DNA of 64,000 nt from Rhodocaloribacter sp964552015 (GTDB lineage: Bacteria > Bacteroidota > Rhodothermia > Rhodothermales > ISCAR-4553). The notes beneath the pieces were generated by a model. It did not search any database. It was not told where the DNA came from and saw nothing but the letters and a program-made list of their open reading frames with translations. A program made the translations under genes and the position numbers. Numbering within the stretch: the stretch's first letter is position 1; the number at the start of each line of letters is the position of its first letter. Location of the stretch: NCBI GenBank assembly GCA_964552015.1, contig CAZKFR010000011.1, positions 1-64,000 on the forward strand. The letters are read 5' to 3'. Of this stretch, positions 1-7,675 are shown piece after piece.

Positions 1-1188
1 GGCGTGGCGCCAGGCGAGGTAGGCCATGAAACCCGGGCCCAGGCGCAGGGCTTCCTCGTCGATGGTGAAGCGGGAGGTGTGGAGCGCGTGCGTGATGCCG
101 GCCTCCGGGTTGCCCACGCCGAGCAGGTAAAAGCAGCCGGGCACCTGGCGGAGGTAGTAGGCGAAGTCCTCGGCGGCGTACCAGGGCTCCACGTCCACCA
201 CGTTGTCGGCGCCGGCGTAGTCGATGGCGGCCTCACGGACGCGGGCGGCGGCGGCGGGGTCGTTGTACAGGGCCGGGTAGCCGACGACGAGGTCCACGTC
301 CACCTCGGCGCCGTGGGCGGCGGCGGTGTGGACGGCCACGCGGCGAATCAACTCATGCGCCCGGAGGCGCCAGGCCTCGTCCATCGCGCGGAAGGTGCCC
401 TCCAGGCGGGCGGTGGCGGGGAGGACGTTGGTGGCGCCGTCGGCCACGAGGCGGCCGATGGACAGCACACTCGGCACGCCGGGCGGGCGGTGCCGGCTGA
501 TGACGCTCTGCAGGGCCACGACCAGGTGGGCGGCCACGAGGACGGCGTCGCCCGGCAGGCGGTGCGGCTCGGCGGCATGGCCGCCCGCGGCCCGCACCGT
601 CAGGTACAGCTCATCGGCGGAGGCCATGAACCAGCCGGCGCGGACGCCGATCTGCCCGGCCCGCAACTCGGGGCGGACGTGCTGGCCGTAGACGGCTTCG
701 GGGGCGGGGTAGCCGGGACCGGCTGCCAGCACGCCGGCCTCGATCATCGCCGGCGCGCCACCGGGCAGCTTCTCCTCGCTCGGCTGAAAGAGGAAGCGGA
801 CCGTGCCCGGCCAGTCGTCCTTCAGGCGGGCCAGGATCATGGCCGTGCCCAGGAGCGAGGCCGTGTGCGCGTCGTGCCCGCAGGCGTGCATCCTGCCCGG
901 GGTTTTTGAGGCGAAGTCGAACGTGTTCTCCTCGTGGATGGGCAGCGCGTCGATGTCGGCGCGGAGAGCCAGCGTGGGGCCGGGCTGCCCGCCTCGCAGC
1001 GTGGCGACGACGCCCGTACGGGCCACGCCCGTCTGCACGTCCAGCGGCAGCGGTGCCAGCGTCTGGGCCACCAGGCGGGCCGTCTCATGCTCCTCGAAGG
1101 CCAGTTCCGGGTTCCGGTGGATCGCCCGCCGCAGCCGGACGACCTCGGGGAACACCTCGTCGGCCAGGGCTCGAATACGGTCACGCAT
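1..1188 (-). CDS. M20-family amidohydrolase (N-acyl amino acid / hippurate hydrolase type), C-terminal tip cut by window edge
   Basis: Zinc-dependent amidohydrolase of the M20D group, which removes acyl groups from N-acyl amino acids in the cytoplasm; the natural substrate is not evident. The 396 visible residues carry the family signatures: the metal-site stretch LRADIDALPI near residue 75, HACGHDAHT with the metal Cys near 103, and PSEEKLPGGA with the acidic pair near 145. They end at LAWRHA, so only a few residues should be missing (family about 390-400). The ATG at 1188 gives the usual N-terminus MRDRIRALADEVFPEVV. No clear Shine-Dalgarno is visible. The start codon lies inside a direct repeat whose second copy is 1.1 kb upstream, beyond a toxin-antitoxin island, so the gene seems to have been separated from its original upstream region. 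Confidence 0.9.
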   Translation of the reverse strand, partial: MRDRIRALADEVFPEVVRLRRAIHRNPELAFEEHETARLVAQTLAPLPLDVQTGVARTGVVATLRGGQPGPTLALRADIDALPIHEENTFDFASKTPGRMHACGHDAHTASLLGTAMILARLKDDWPGTVRFLFQPSEEKLPGGAPAMIEAGVLAAGPGYPAPEAVYGQHVRPELRAGQIGVRAGWFMASADELYLTVRAAGGHAAEPHRLPGDAVLVAAHLVVALQSVISRHRPPGVPSVLSIGRLVADGATNVLPATARLEGTFRAMDEAWRLRAHELIRRVAVHTAAAHGAEVDVDLVVGYPALYNDPAAAARVREAAIDYAGADNVVDVEPWYAAEDFAYYLRQVPGCFYLLGVGNPEAGITHALHTSRFTIDEEALRLGPGFMAYLAWRHA

Positions 1189-1200
1189 GGCAGGGGGGAT
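1175..1200. repeat. Direct repeat, copy 1 (amidohydrolase start region)
   Basis: Twenty-four bases from ATACGGTCACGCATGG through a six-G run recur at 2313, where the run has seven Gs; both copies continue with ATGG. This copy covers the start codon and first five codons of the amidohydrolase (minus strand). The pair brackets the toxin-antitoxin genes. Confidence 0.9.
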
Positions 1201-1224
1201 GGGAAAAACAGGTCGGTTGACAGC

Positions 1225-1327
1225 CTACCAGATCGTTTCAAGGTCCGAGAGCCGAATTTTGTGATCTCGAGTGACCAGCGGAACATTCAAACCAGATCGC
1301 CGCGTGGGTATCGAGCAGGAGGCTCAT
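1225..1327 (-). pseudogene. vapC-like PIN toxin remnant with internal deletion
   Basis: The antitoxin stop codon overlaps this ATG as ATGA, the usual vapBC arrangement. The first 14 codons read MSLLLDTHAAIWFE, the canonical PIN-domain start with its first catalytic Asp. About 15 codons later, in another frame, the sequence reads PLVTRDHKIRLSDLETIW followed by TAG, which is a typical PIN C-terminus (strand plus TRD motif). Roughly 90-100 central codons, including the other acidic catalytic residues, are missing, and the join shifts the frame. As it stands the original frame ends after 29 codons. The toxin should be dead while its antitoxin gene is intact. Confidence 0.8.
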
Positions 1328-1551
1328 GGCAGGTCGGGACGGGGGAAATCGTTCCACGTGTCGCGGCGGGCCGCGTCGAGATCGTCGGCGGAGAGGTCGA
1401 CGTTCAGGTCGGCCCAGAGACCGTAGAACGTGGTCCTCTGTGAGGCGGGCGGTGCGATACGCTGGAGAAGAAAGTCGATGAAGTCGATTACTTCCTGCCG
1501 TTTCTCGGGCGGAAGCGCCCGGAGCTTCTGGAGAATGGTCGTTTCGGTCAC
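1324..1551 (-). CDS. VapB-type antitoxin (DUF2281)
   Basis: A 75-residue protein. The N-terminal half (LPPEKRQEVIDFIDFLL) matches the DUF2281 dimerisation helix. The C-terminal half (FYGLWADLNVDLSADDLDAARRD) has the usual toxin-wrapping form 'GLWADL...DDLDAAR..W..FPR'. In the family it binds and blocks a PIN-domain RNase and represses its own operon. Here it overlaps the start of a gutted vapC by ATGA, so it is an orphan antitoxin. Possible present roles are repression, cross-neutralising a related toxin, or none. Confidence 0.8.
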   Translation of the reverse strand: MTETTILQKLRALPPEKRQEVIDFIDFLLQRIAPPASQRTTFYGLWADLNVDLSADDLDAARRDTWNDFPRPDLP

Positions 1552-1657
1552 GTTTTTGCCTGCCAGTTGCCGGGTGTACGTCGTTAAATCAACGCTCTGC
1601 CCGGAGGATGGTTGCGGGCTTACATCGTGGCATGATGCCCGCTCTTTTTACACTTTA

Positions 1658-1960
1658 TCAGGCCATTTCGAGCAGAAGTTCGGGGTGGCGCTCGGCGATC
1701 CGGAGGAGCTTCATGGCCGGACCGGTCGGTCGCCGTCGTCCCTGCTCCCAGTTCTGCAGCGTGCGCACGCTGATCCCCAGCACGTGCGCGAAGTCCTCCT
1801 GCGAAAGCTGCATCTGAGCCCGTATCTGACGGGGGTCAGGCTCACCGGCAAAGTGAATGTTTTCCGGGGGCAGTTCGCTCCGGCCGGCGCGGTGCGCGTT
1901 CATCTCCTCGATGGAAGCTTTCAACCGCTCGAAGGGGGTTTCTTTCTCGAAGTTCGTCAT
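1658..1960 (-). CDS. higA: HigA-type antitoxin with Xre helix-turn-helix
   Basis: A 100-residue protein with a C-terminal Cro/CI-type helix-turn-helix, readable as QLSQEDFAHVLGISVRTLQN followed by WEQGRRRPTGPA at about residues 52-83. The N-terminal part is a flexible arm typical of HigA/NadS antitoxins. It overlaps the toxin gene by 4 bp (ATGA) in the toxin-first order usual for higBA. In the family the antitoxin binds the toxin and represses the shared promoter; two inverted repeats at 2260-2294 are candidate operators. The product assignment is firm; the symbol rests on gene order and family. Confidence 0.85.
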   Translation of the reverse strand: MTNFEKETPFERLKASIEEMNAHRAGRSELPPENIHFAGEPDPRQIRAQMQLSQEDFAHVLGISVRTLQNWEQGRRRPTGPAMKLLRIAERHPELLLEMA

Positions 1961-2238
1961 GGTTTGATCAGAACCGCCAGGGCTTTTATCTCATCGGGCG
2001 TCAGGTCGTCTTTGTCACTTTTTGAATAGGGGTCCAGCAGGTAGATTATCGATTCACCCACGGCCAGGTAGTAAATCACGCGGAAGGCACCGCTCTTACC
2101 CCGGCCAGAAGGAGCGAAGCGGATCTTGCGCAGGCCGCGCCCCCCACGGATCAATCGACCCTGTTCGGGATGCATCAAGATGAGATTTTGCAAGGACCGA
2201 AAGGCGTCGTCATCGTAGATAACGCCTTCGTCGGTCAC
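1957..2238 (-). CDS. higB: HigB/RelE-superfamily toxin (DUF1044-like)
   Basis: The protein contains the family core GRGLRKIRFAPSGRGKSGAF followed by RVIYYLAVGESIIYLLDPYSK and a Lys-rich acidic tail, as in ribosome-dependent mRNA interferases of the HigB-2 type. From the GTG at 2238 it is 93 residues, starting VTDEGVIYDDDAF; the family is usually about 105-115, so the first beta strand may be missing. A TTG at 2286 would give 109 residues, but it lies inside a perfect palindrome that looks like an operator, and the extra residues do not resemble the family. Either the start is here or the 5' end was trimmed when the island formed. Coupled by ATGA to the antitoxin. Confidence 0.7.
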   Translation of the reverse strand: MTDEGVIYDDDAFRSLQNLILMHPEQGRLIRGGRGLRKIRFAPSGRGKSGAFRVIYYLAVGESIIYLLDPYSKSDKDDLTPDEIKALAVLIKP

Positions 2239-2259
2239 TGAACCGGCTGGACTCGATGA

Positions 2260-2294
2260 ATACCATCGGAGGTATCGGTACGCCAATGGCGTAC
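2260..2294 (-). promoter_or_regulatory. Two inverted repeats upstream of the toxin-antitoxin pair
   Basis: GTACGCCA-A-TGGCGTAC (2278-2294) has perfect 8-bp arms. A second repeat, ATACC-N6-GGTAT, lies at 2260-2275. They sit 22-56 bp upstream of the chosen toxin start, where HigA-type antitoxins bind for autorepression. Operator function is inferred. Confidence 0.45.
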
Positions 2295-2312
2295 TAAAGT
2301 TGCAGAGCAAGG

Positions 2313-2339
2313 ATACGGTCACGCATGGCAGGGGGGGAT
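2313..2339. repeat. Direct repeat, copy 2 (remnant of amidohydrolase start)
   Basis: Second copy of the 1175-1200 repeat. Read on the minus strand it encodes MRDRILALQL then a stop, compared with MRDRIRALADE in the real gene. It lies 9 bp from the terminator that follows the M28 peptidase gene, so this probably marks the original junction between the two genes. Confidence 0.9.
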
Positions 2340-2347
2340 GGTAAATG

Positions 2348-2387
2348 AAACGGCGGGCGCGGCAAGATACGACCGCGCCCGCCGTTT
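2348..2387 (-). terminator. Intrinsic terminator after the M28 peptidase gene
   Basis: Perfect 15-bp stem (AAACGGCGGGCGCGG / CCGCGCCCGCCGTTT) with a 10-base loop, about 24 bp past the peptidase stop. A/T tracts flank both sides, so it could work in both directions. Confidence 0.85.
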
Positions 2388-2410
2388 TCGTGCTCATTCC
2401 GGCGAGGGGA

Positions 2411-4177
2411 TCAGTTGAACCCTTTGCCCGAGACGGCCGGCCGCGCGTCCTGGTTGGCCACCTGCCAGGCCGTGGCGAAGATCAACTGCGCGCGCCGGGC
2501 CAGCTGCGGGTAGTCGATCTTGTCCGGCTCGTCGTCGAGGCCGTGGTAGTCCTCGTGCGTGCCGTTGAAATAGAAGATGAACGGGATGTTGTGCTTGCCG
2601 AAGTTCCAGTGGTCCGAGCGGCGGTAGAACTGGTTCGGGTCGTCCTTCGAGTTGAACCGCTCGTGCAGGTCCAGCTTCAGCCCGGTGACCTCGTTGACCC
2701 GCGCGTTCAAATCGTGCAGTTCCTGCGAGATCAGGTTCGAGCCGATGATGTAGACGTAGTTGTCGGGCTGGTTGCCGGGATAGGTGGGGTCGCGGCGACC
2801 GATCATGTCGATGTTCAGGTTGGTCACCGTCTTTTCGAGCGGGAGGACGGGTTCCTCGTCGGCATAGTAGGCTGAACCGAGCAGTCCCTTCTCCTCGCCG
2901 CTGACGTTGAGGAAGAGGATCGAGCGGCGCGGGCCGTAGCCGTCGGCGCGGGCGCGGGCAAAGGCCTCGGCAATCTCCAGGATGGCGACGGTGCCCGAGC
3001 CGTCGTCGTCGGCGCCGTTGTAGATGGTGTCGCCCTCGCCGCTGGTCATGCCCACGTGGTCGTAGTGCGAGGAGAGGACCACCACCTCATCTTTGAGCAG
3101 CGGGTCGGTCCCTTCGATGAAGGCCAGCACGTTTTCCGTCTGGGCCTGGAAGGCCTCGTGCTCGATCCGGCTCTCGACGGTGACGTCCTCGACGGCAAAG
3201 ACGACGGGCGCGAGGTGGGCGTCGATCTCGGCCTTCACCTCGGCCACGGTGCGGCCCGTGGGGGCCAGCAAGCGGTCGGCCAGCTCGGAGGAGATGACGT
3301 AGACGGGCGGGAAGCGGAAGCCGCCGCCCTGGGGTTCGAGCGACAGGCTGCCGACGCTGGTGCGTCCGGCGGCCTCGGCGGCCTGCTCGGCCACGCTCTT
3401 CTCGGCGCGGGGGCCGACGTCGCCGACGATGAGGATGCCTTTCGGCAGGCCGGCCCGGAACAGGTAGCGGAGCTTCGTGCTGCCGCCGGTCGTCCAGGCC
3501 GAGGGCTTGCCGTCTTCGGTGGGCAGCCGGCTCGTCTCGGCGTCGCGGAGCGGCTCGTCGCGGAGGATCAGGAGCCAGCGGTCCTGGTAGTTGATGCCCT
3601 GCGCCTCGAGGGCGGCGTAGTCGTTGTAGCCGAGGCCGTCGTCGGCGATGCCGTAGCCGGCGAAGACGACGCCGGCGCTGACCTCGGGCGCGCCGCCGAA
3701 CGACAGGAAGGCGTCGGCGTCATGGGTGGGCGGGGCGAAGGTGCTCGTCGCCACGGTCGCGCCGCCGACCTTCACGGCCAGTTCGGCCTTCTTCAGCCGG
3801 CGTCCGTGGACGGTGAAGGGTTGCAGGTACGCCTCGGGCGCCAGCGGGTCGTCGGTGGCGGCGGTGCCTTTCGGGGCCAGGCCCATCTTGCGGTACTGCG
3901 CGGCCAGGTAGTGTGCCGCCAGCTTCTGCCCGCGCGTGGTCGTTTCCCGTCCCTCGAAGTAGTCGGAGGCGAACAGGTACAGGTGGGCCGCCAGATCTTC
4001 CGGCGTGATGGTGGCCTGATAGCGCTGGACGAGCTCCGGCGCCTCGAAGACGGTTGGCGTCTGACGGGTGGTGGTCGCCAGGGGTGTGTCGTCGGCGGCC
4101 TGGGCGCAGGCCGTGCCGGTGATCAGCATCAGCAGGGCCGCCCACAGGCTGCCGGCGGCCAGGATTCGGGTGTGCAT
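2411..4177 (-). CDS. Secreted M28-family zinc aminopeptidase
   Basis: A 588-residue exported peptidase. The N-terminus (RILAAGSLWAALLMLITG followed by TACAQA) is a signal peptide. The catalytic domain shows the M28 metal ligands in order: SSHYDHVG (about 372), YNGADDDGSGT, the acidic pair in NVSGEEKGLLGS, NIDMIGRRD, and a final His in NGTHEDYHG. The roughly 250 residues before it fit a PA-type insert domain. The family removes N-terminal residues from peptides in the periplasm or outside the cell. It is the last gene of a minus-strand run from citrate synthase and is followed by a strong terminator. Confidence 0.92.
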   Translation of the reverse strand: MHTRILAAGSLWAALLMLITGTACAQAADDTPLATTTRQTPTVFEAPELVQRYQATITPEDLAAHLYLFASDYFEGRETTTRGQKLAAHYLAAQYRKMGLAPKGTAATDDPLAPEAYLQPFTVHGRRLKKAELAVKVGGATVATSTFAPPTHDADAFLSFGGAPEVSAGVVFAGYGIADDGLGYNDYAALEAQGINYQDRWLLILRDEPLRDAETSRLPTEDGKPSAWTTGGSTKLRYLFRAGLPKGILIVGDVGPRAEKSVAEQAAEAAGRTSVGSLSLEPQGGGFRFPPVYVISSELADRLLAPTGRTVAEVKAEIDAHLAPVVFAVEDVTVESRIEHEAFQAQTENVLAFIEGTDPLLKDEVVVLSSHYDHVGMTSGEGDTIYNGADDDGSGTVAILEIAEAFARARADGYGPRRSILFLNVSGEEKGLLGSAYYADEEPVLPLEKTVTNLNIDMIGRRDPTYPGNQPDNYVYIIGSNLISQELHDLNARVNEVTGLKLDLHERFNSKDDPNQFYRRSDHWNFGKHNIPFIFYFNGTHEDYHGLDDEPDKIDYPQLARRAQLIFATAWQVANQDARPAVSGKGFN

Positions 4178-4258
4178 CGTGAATCAGGGTTCGTGGAAGG
4201 GTTGGGTCGATGCGGTGGAACGTGTCGTAGCCTTGTTCGCCGGTTTCGGCGTCAGGTT

Positions 4259-5257
4259 TCACCGGGAGCCTGCGGAGGGGGGGCAGAGCAGGGTCCGGCG
4301 TTTGTTCAGGTAGGCGAGCAGGGCCGTGTTGTAGGGTTCGGCCGTGTCGAGCTCGAGGAAGTCCACGTTGAACTCGCGGCAGCGGCGGCGGAAGCGCTCG
4401 CTGAAGAGGCGCACGGCCTCGGCGTAGTTCTCGCGGAGCTGGGCCGGCTGCAGCGTGAGCTCCTCGCCGGTTTCCATGTCGCGGAAGCGCATGGGCACGT
4501 CGGGGAAGCGGAAGCGCCGCTCGGTCTCACTTTCGAGGACGTGGAAGACGAGCACCTCGTGGCCGCGGTAGCGCAGGTGCCGCAGGGCCTTGAGCAGGTC
4601 GTCGTGCGCGGCGATGTTTTCGAACAGGTCCGTGATGACGACCACCAGCGAGCGGCGGGCGATGCGTTCGGCGACCTCGTTGAGGACGGCGGCGGCGCTG
4701 GTGCGCTGCCCGGCCGGGGGCGCGTCGGCCAGGTGCTGGAGCGTGGCCAGGAGCTGGCGCAGGTAGCCCGGCGTGCTCTTCGGCGGGCGCAGCGTGTGGA
4801 CCCGCTCGTCGAAGGCCATCAGCCCGGAGGCGTCCCGCTGCTTGATCATCAGGAAGTGCAGGGCGGCGGCCAGGTACGCGCCGTACTCGAGCTTCGTCAC
4901 GGGCGCCGCATGCCGGTAGCGCATCGACGGGGAGGTGTCCAGCACGACGTAGTGCCGCAGGTTCGTCTCCTCCTCATACTGCTTCACGTAGTGCCGGTCG
5001 GTCTTGGCATAGACCTTCCAGTCCACGTGCCGCAGCTCGTCGCCGGGGTTGTAGGGCCGGTGCTCGGCGAACTCGACGGAGAAGCCGTGGTAGGGGCTCT
5101 TGTGCAGCCCGGTGATGAATCCCTCGACGATGAGCCGGGCCCGCAGCTCCATGTTCTTGAGTTGCGAGATGACGACGGGGTCGAGGTAGCGCAGGGCGGC
5201 GTCCGGGGTGGACACGGGCTCGGGGGTTGGATGAAACGGGCGAGGGGTAGAACGCAC
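4259..5257 (-). CDS. DUF58 domain protein (vWA-like fold)
   Basis: A 332-residue cytoplasmic protein of the DUF58 family. It carries the hallmark run EFAEHRPYNPGDELRHVDWK, then YEEETNLRHYVVLDTSPSMR, whose DTSPS is a MIDAS-like metal motif. DUF58 proteins usually sit with MoxR ATPases and BatA/BatB proteins; none is next to it here. It lies 18 bp downstream of the DinB gene and 81 bp upstream of the M28 gene, probably in one transcript. The exact role of the family is unknown. Confidence 0.88.
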   Translation of the reverse strand: MRSTPRPFHPTPEPVSTPDAALRYLDPVVISQLKNMELRARLIVEGFITGLHKSPYHGFSVEFAEHRPYNPGDELRHVDWKVYAKTDRHYVKQYEEETNLRHYVVLDTSPSMRYRHAAPVTKLEYGAYLAAALHFLMIKQRDASGLMAFDERVHTLRPPKSTPGYLRQLLATLQHLADAPPAGQRTSAAAVLNEVAERIARRSLVVVITDLFENIAAHDDLLKALRHLRYRGHEVLVFHVLESETERRFRFPDVPMRFRDMETGEELTLQPAQLRENYAEAVRLFSERFRRRCREFNVDFLELDTAEPYNTALLAYLNKRRTLLCPPSAGSR

Positions 5258-5275
5258 GGGAGACGGGCGGTTCCC

Positions 5276-5749
5276 CTAACGGGTGCGTGTGTAGAAGATG
5301 TAATCCGTGGGAGGCGGCGGGACGCCGGCCGTGTGGAGGATACGGGCGATCTGCGCCCGGTGATGTGTGTGGTGGTTCACCAGATGCGTGGCGATCTCGG
5401 CGACGGTGCTGGTGAAGGGCTCCCCCTTCGAGTTGGTGTAGGCGACGGGACGGTCGAGGTCGGCGTCGGAGAGCGTGGCGAGGTGATCGAGCCAGGGGGT
5501 CTCCGCCGCCAGGGCGGTGCAGCCCGCCAGGTCGTCGTCGGCCCAGAAGGGCCGGCGGGCCGCCCCGGTACCGAGGACCCGTCCGAGCCAGACGTGCTCG
5601 GCCCGGTGCATGTGCCCGAACAGGCGGCAGGCCTCGGCGAGGGCCACCGCGTGTTCGGGGCGCCCGGCCAGCCTCTGTAGCGCTTCGAGCATCCGGCCGT
5701 TGGCCCAGGACGTGTACCGGAACAGGTCGAGGAAGAAAGGGATGCGCAT
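5276..5749 (-). CDS. DinB-family four-helix protein
   Basis: A 157-residue protein of the DinB/YfiT superfamily, metal-binding four-helix bundles that include bacillithiol- and mycothiol-dependent transferases. Visible signatures are FRYTSWANGRML at the N-terminus, HMHRAEHVWLGR near 47-58, and HLVNHHTHHRAQIARIL near 120-136; these His residues form the usual metal triad. The substrate cannot be told. It follows citrate synthase by 25 bp and precedes DUF58 by 18 bp. Confidence 0.85.
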   Translation of the reverse strand: MRIPFFLDLFRYTSWANGRMLEALQRLAGRPEHAVALAEACRLFGHMHRAEHVWLGRVLGTGAARRPFWADDDLAGCTALAAETPWLDHLATLSDADLDRPVAYTNSKGEPFTSTVAEIATHLVNHHTHHRAQIARILHTAGVPPPPTDYIFYTRTR

Positions 5750-5774
5750 GAGGGTACGCAGGAGGTCCCGGGGC

Positions 5775-6911
5775 TTAACGTTCGTCGAGGGGCCGGACGG
5801 TCAGGCCGCGGGGGCCGACGTAGGCTGCCCGCGGGCGGATGAGCCGGTTGTCCTTCCACTGCTCGAGGAGGTGCGCCGTCCATCCGGTGATGCGGCTCAT
5901 GGCAAAGATCGGCGTGTAGAGGTCCGGGTCGATGCCGAGCATGTAGTAGACCGAGGCGCTGAAGAAGTCGACGTTGGGGTAGAGCCCTTTTTCGCGCTCC
6001 ATCGTCTCCATGATCTTCACGCTGTAGTCATACCACCTACGCTGGCCACGTTCCTCGCTCAGGGCTTCGACCATCTCGCGGAGGATAGCAGCCCGGGGGT
6101 CGAGCGTCTTGTAAACCCGGTGTCCGAAGCCCATGATGCGCTCTTTCCGAGCAAGGCGTTCCCGGACGTAGTCGACCGGGTCGCGGCCGGTGCGGTCGAT
6201 CTCGAGGAGCATCCGCATGACCTCGATGTTGGCCCCGCCGTGGAGCGGCCCTTTGAGCGCCCCGATGGCGCCGGTGACGGCCGAGTACATGTCCGAGAGC
6301 GTGGCGCCGATGACGCGGGCGGTGAAGGTGGAGGCATTGAGCCCGTGCTCGGCGTGCAGGACCAGGCAGGTGTCGAAGGTGCGCTCGGCGGCCGGTCCGG
6401 GCTCCTCGCCGGTGAGCATGTAGAGAAAGTCGTAGGCCGTGGAGCCCTGGCGGCGGGGCGGGACCGGTTCGAGGCCCTTGCGTCGCCGGTCGAACGCGGC
6501 GATGATGACCGGGATGCGGGCCGTCAGGCGGAGGGCTTTGCGGTAGTTGGCCTCGGGGGAGGCGTCCTCGGCCTCGCCATCGAAGAGGGCCAGCGCCGAG
6601 ACGGCCGTCCGGAGCACGGCCATCGGAGCGGCGTCTTCGGGGGTCATGCCGAGCACGTCGGAAACCATCGGCGGGAGCGTGCGCTCGGCCTGCAGGCGCG
6701 CCAGCAGGTCGTCGCGTTCCGCCCGGTTGGGCAGGCGGCCGTTCCAGAGCAGGTAGGCCACTTCTTCGAATGTGGCGTGCCGGGCCAGGTCGAAGATATC
6801 GTAACCCCGGTAGATGAGTTCGCCTTGCTGCCCGTCGATGAAGCACAGTTCGGAATCCAGGGCCACGACACCTTCAAGGCCCCGGGCCTGGATGAGCGGC
6901 TGGTTGGTCAT
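5775..6911 (-). CDS. Citrate synthase
   Basis: Condenses acetyl-CoA and oxaloacetate to citrate in the TCA cycle. The 378-residue form is the short type found in many Gram-positives and archaea. The three catalytic positions are visible in HAEHGLNAS, the GPLHGGANIEV histidine, and the Asp in PNVDFFSASVYY; MGFGHRVYK is the conserved substrate loop. I chose the ATG at 6911 (MTNQPLIQARGLEGVVALDS) because it matches the usual family start; an in-frame extension upstream has no family resemblance. A 2-methylcitrate synthase cannot be ruled out from sequence alone, but no propionate genes are nearby. First gene of the minus-strand run. Confidence 0.93.
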   Translation of the reverse strand: MTNQPLIQARGLEGVVALDSELCFIDGQQGELIYRGYDIFDLARHATFEEVAYLLWNGRLPNRAERDDLLARLQAERTLPPMVSDVLGMTPEDAAPMAVLRTAVSALALFDGEAEDASPEANYRKALRLTARIPVIIAAFDRRRKGLEPVPPRRQGSTAYDFLYMLTGEEPGPAAERTFDTCLVLHAEHGLNASTFTARVIGATLSDMYSAVTGAIGALKGPLHGGANIEVMRMLLEIDRTGRDPVDYVRERLARKERIMGFGHRVYKTLDPRAAILREMVEALSEERGQRRWYDYSVKIMETMEREKGLYPNVDFFSASVYYMLGIDPDLYTPIFAMSRITGWTAHLLEQWKDNRLIRPRAAYVGPRGLTVRPLDER

Positions 6912-7675
6912 CGTAGTGCGAGAACTGGTGAAGGGAGCGTGTCGGTTGGCCGCCCGGGGAGGAAAGCCGGTACAAGGTAAAGGAAAACCCGGCATGGGGC
7001 GGCGAATTTTCTCGGGATACGTCCGAACGCGATGGTAGCCACGGGACCGTTCCCCGGGCCTCGGGGACCCCGGGGGCGTGGAAACGGCCCAAGGGACGGC
7101 GGTGTGCAGGAGCACGGGGCGAATGCACGCGACGGGATCATTTCGGCCGGGTCGTCGATTTATAAGACAATCGCTATCTTTTCGGTGTAGCGTGTGGCCT
7201 CCGGGGTTCGCCGCCTGGTCTGTACCGGGGGTGATCGGACGCGAATCTATGTTTTCTCCGGCCGAACGGGAGCCGTCACGCCGCCGCCCTGCCCGTCATG
7301 GCGGCACGCCGATGACCCGCCTGTTATCCTGGGGTGGACGTTGCCTAACGATCTGCTGATAGAGCGCTTCGTGCAAGCGACGCTTTTCCTTTCTTTACGT
7401 CTCTTTCAGTTTCTCAAGGTGTGCTTCAGGCTCCCTTGGGGCTGGCCTTTTACGGTTTTTTCCGGCGTGGTGGTAGGACAGGCCGCGCCGGCCGGCTTCA
7501 CACGTCAACAGCCCGGCCCCTCGTTCGCGCCGGCGGCGGGGTCCGGTCCCCCGGCTTCCGGGAGGCGGCTGCGCCCGGAGCCGAGCGGGGCCGTTTTGCC
7601 TCGGATGTGGGTCCGGTACGGGCCGTGTTCTCCGCGCGAAGGCCAGCCCGGGGAGGAAGCACCAACGCTTTCTCT
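6912..7675. other. 764-bp divergent intergenic region without a supported gene
   Basis: Lies between the citrate synthase and RNase G/E starts. Open frames cross it but have no recognisable protein features and run far upstream of any plausible start. The RNase-proximal part is pyrimidine-rich and could be a long 5' leader. RNase E mRNA in E. coli has an autoregulatory leader, but I see no specific conserved structure here. Confidence 0.5.

Noticed and set aside
2239..2397. Longer toxin reading frame starting near 2397
   Set aside because: It would begin inside the terminator hairpin and run through the direct repeat; those residues do not resemble the toxin family.
3056..5680. Very long plus-strand open frame (874 codons) opposite the M28, DUF58 and DinB genes
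   Set aside because: It is a GC-rich antisense shadow: low-complexity Gly/Arg/Val/Glu content, no motif, and three real genes on the other strand.
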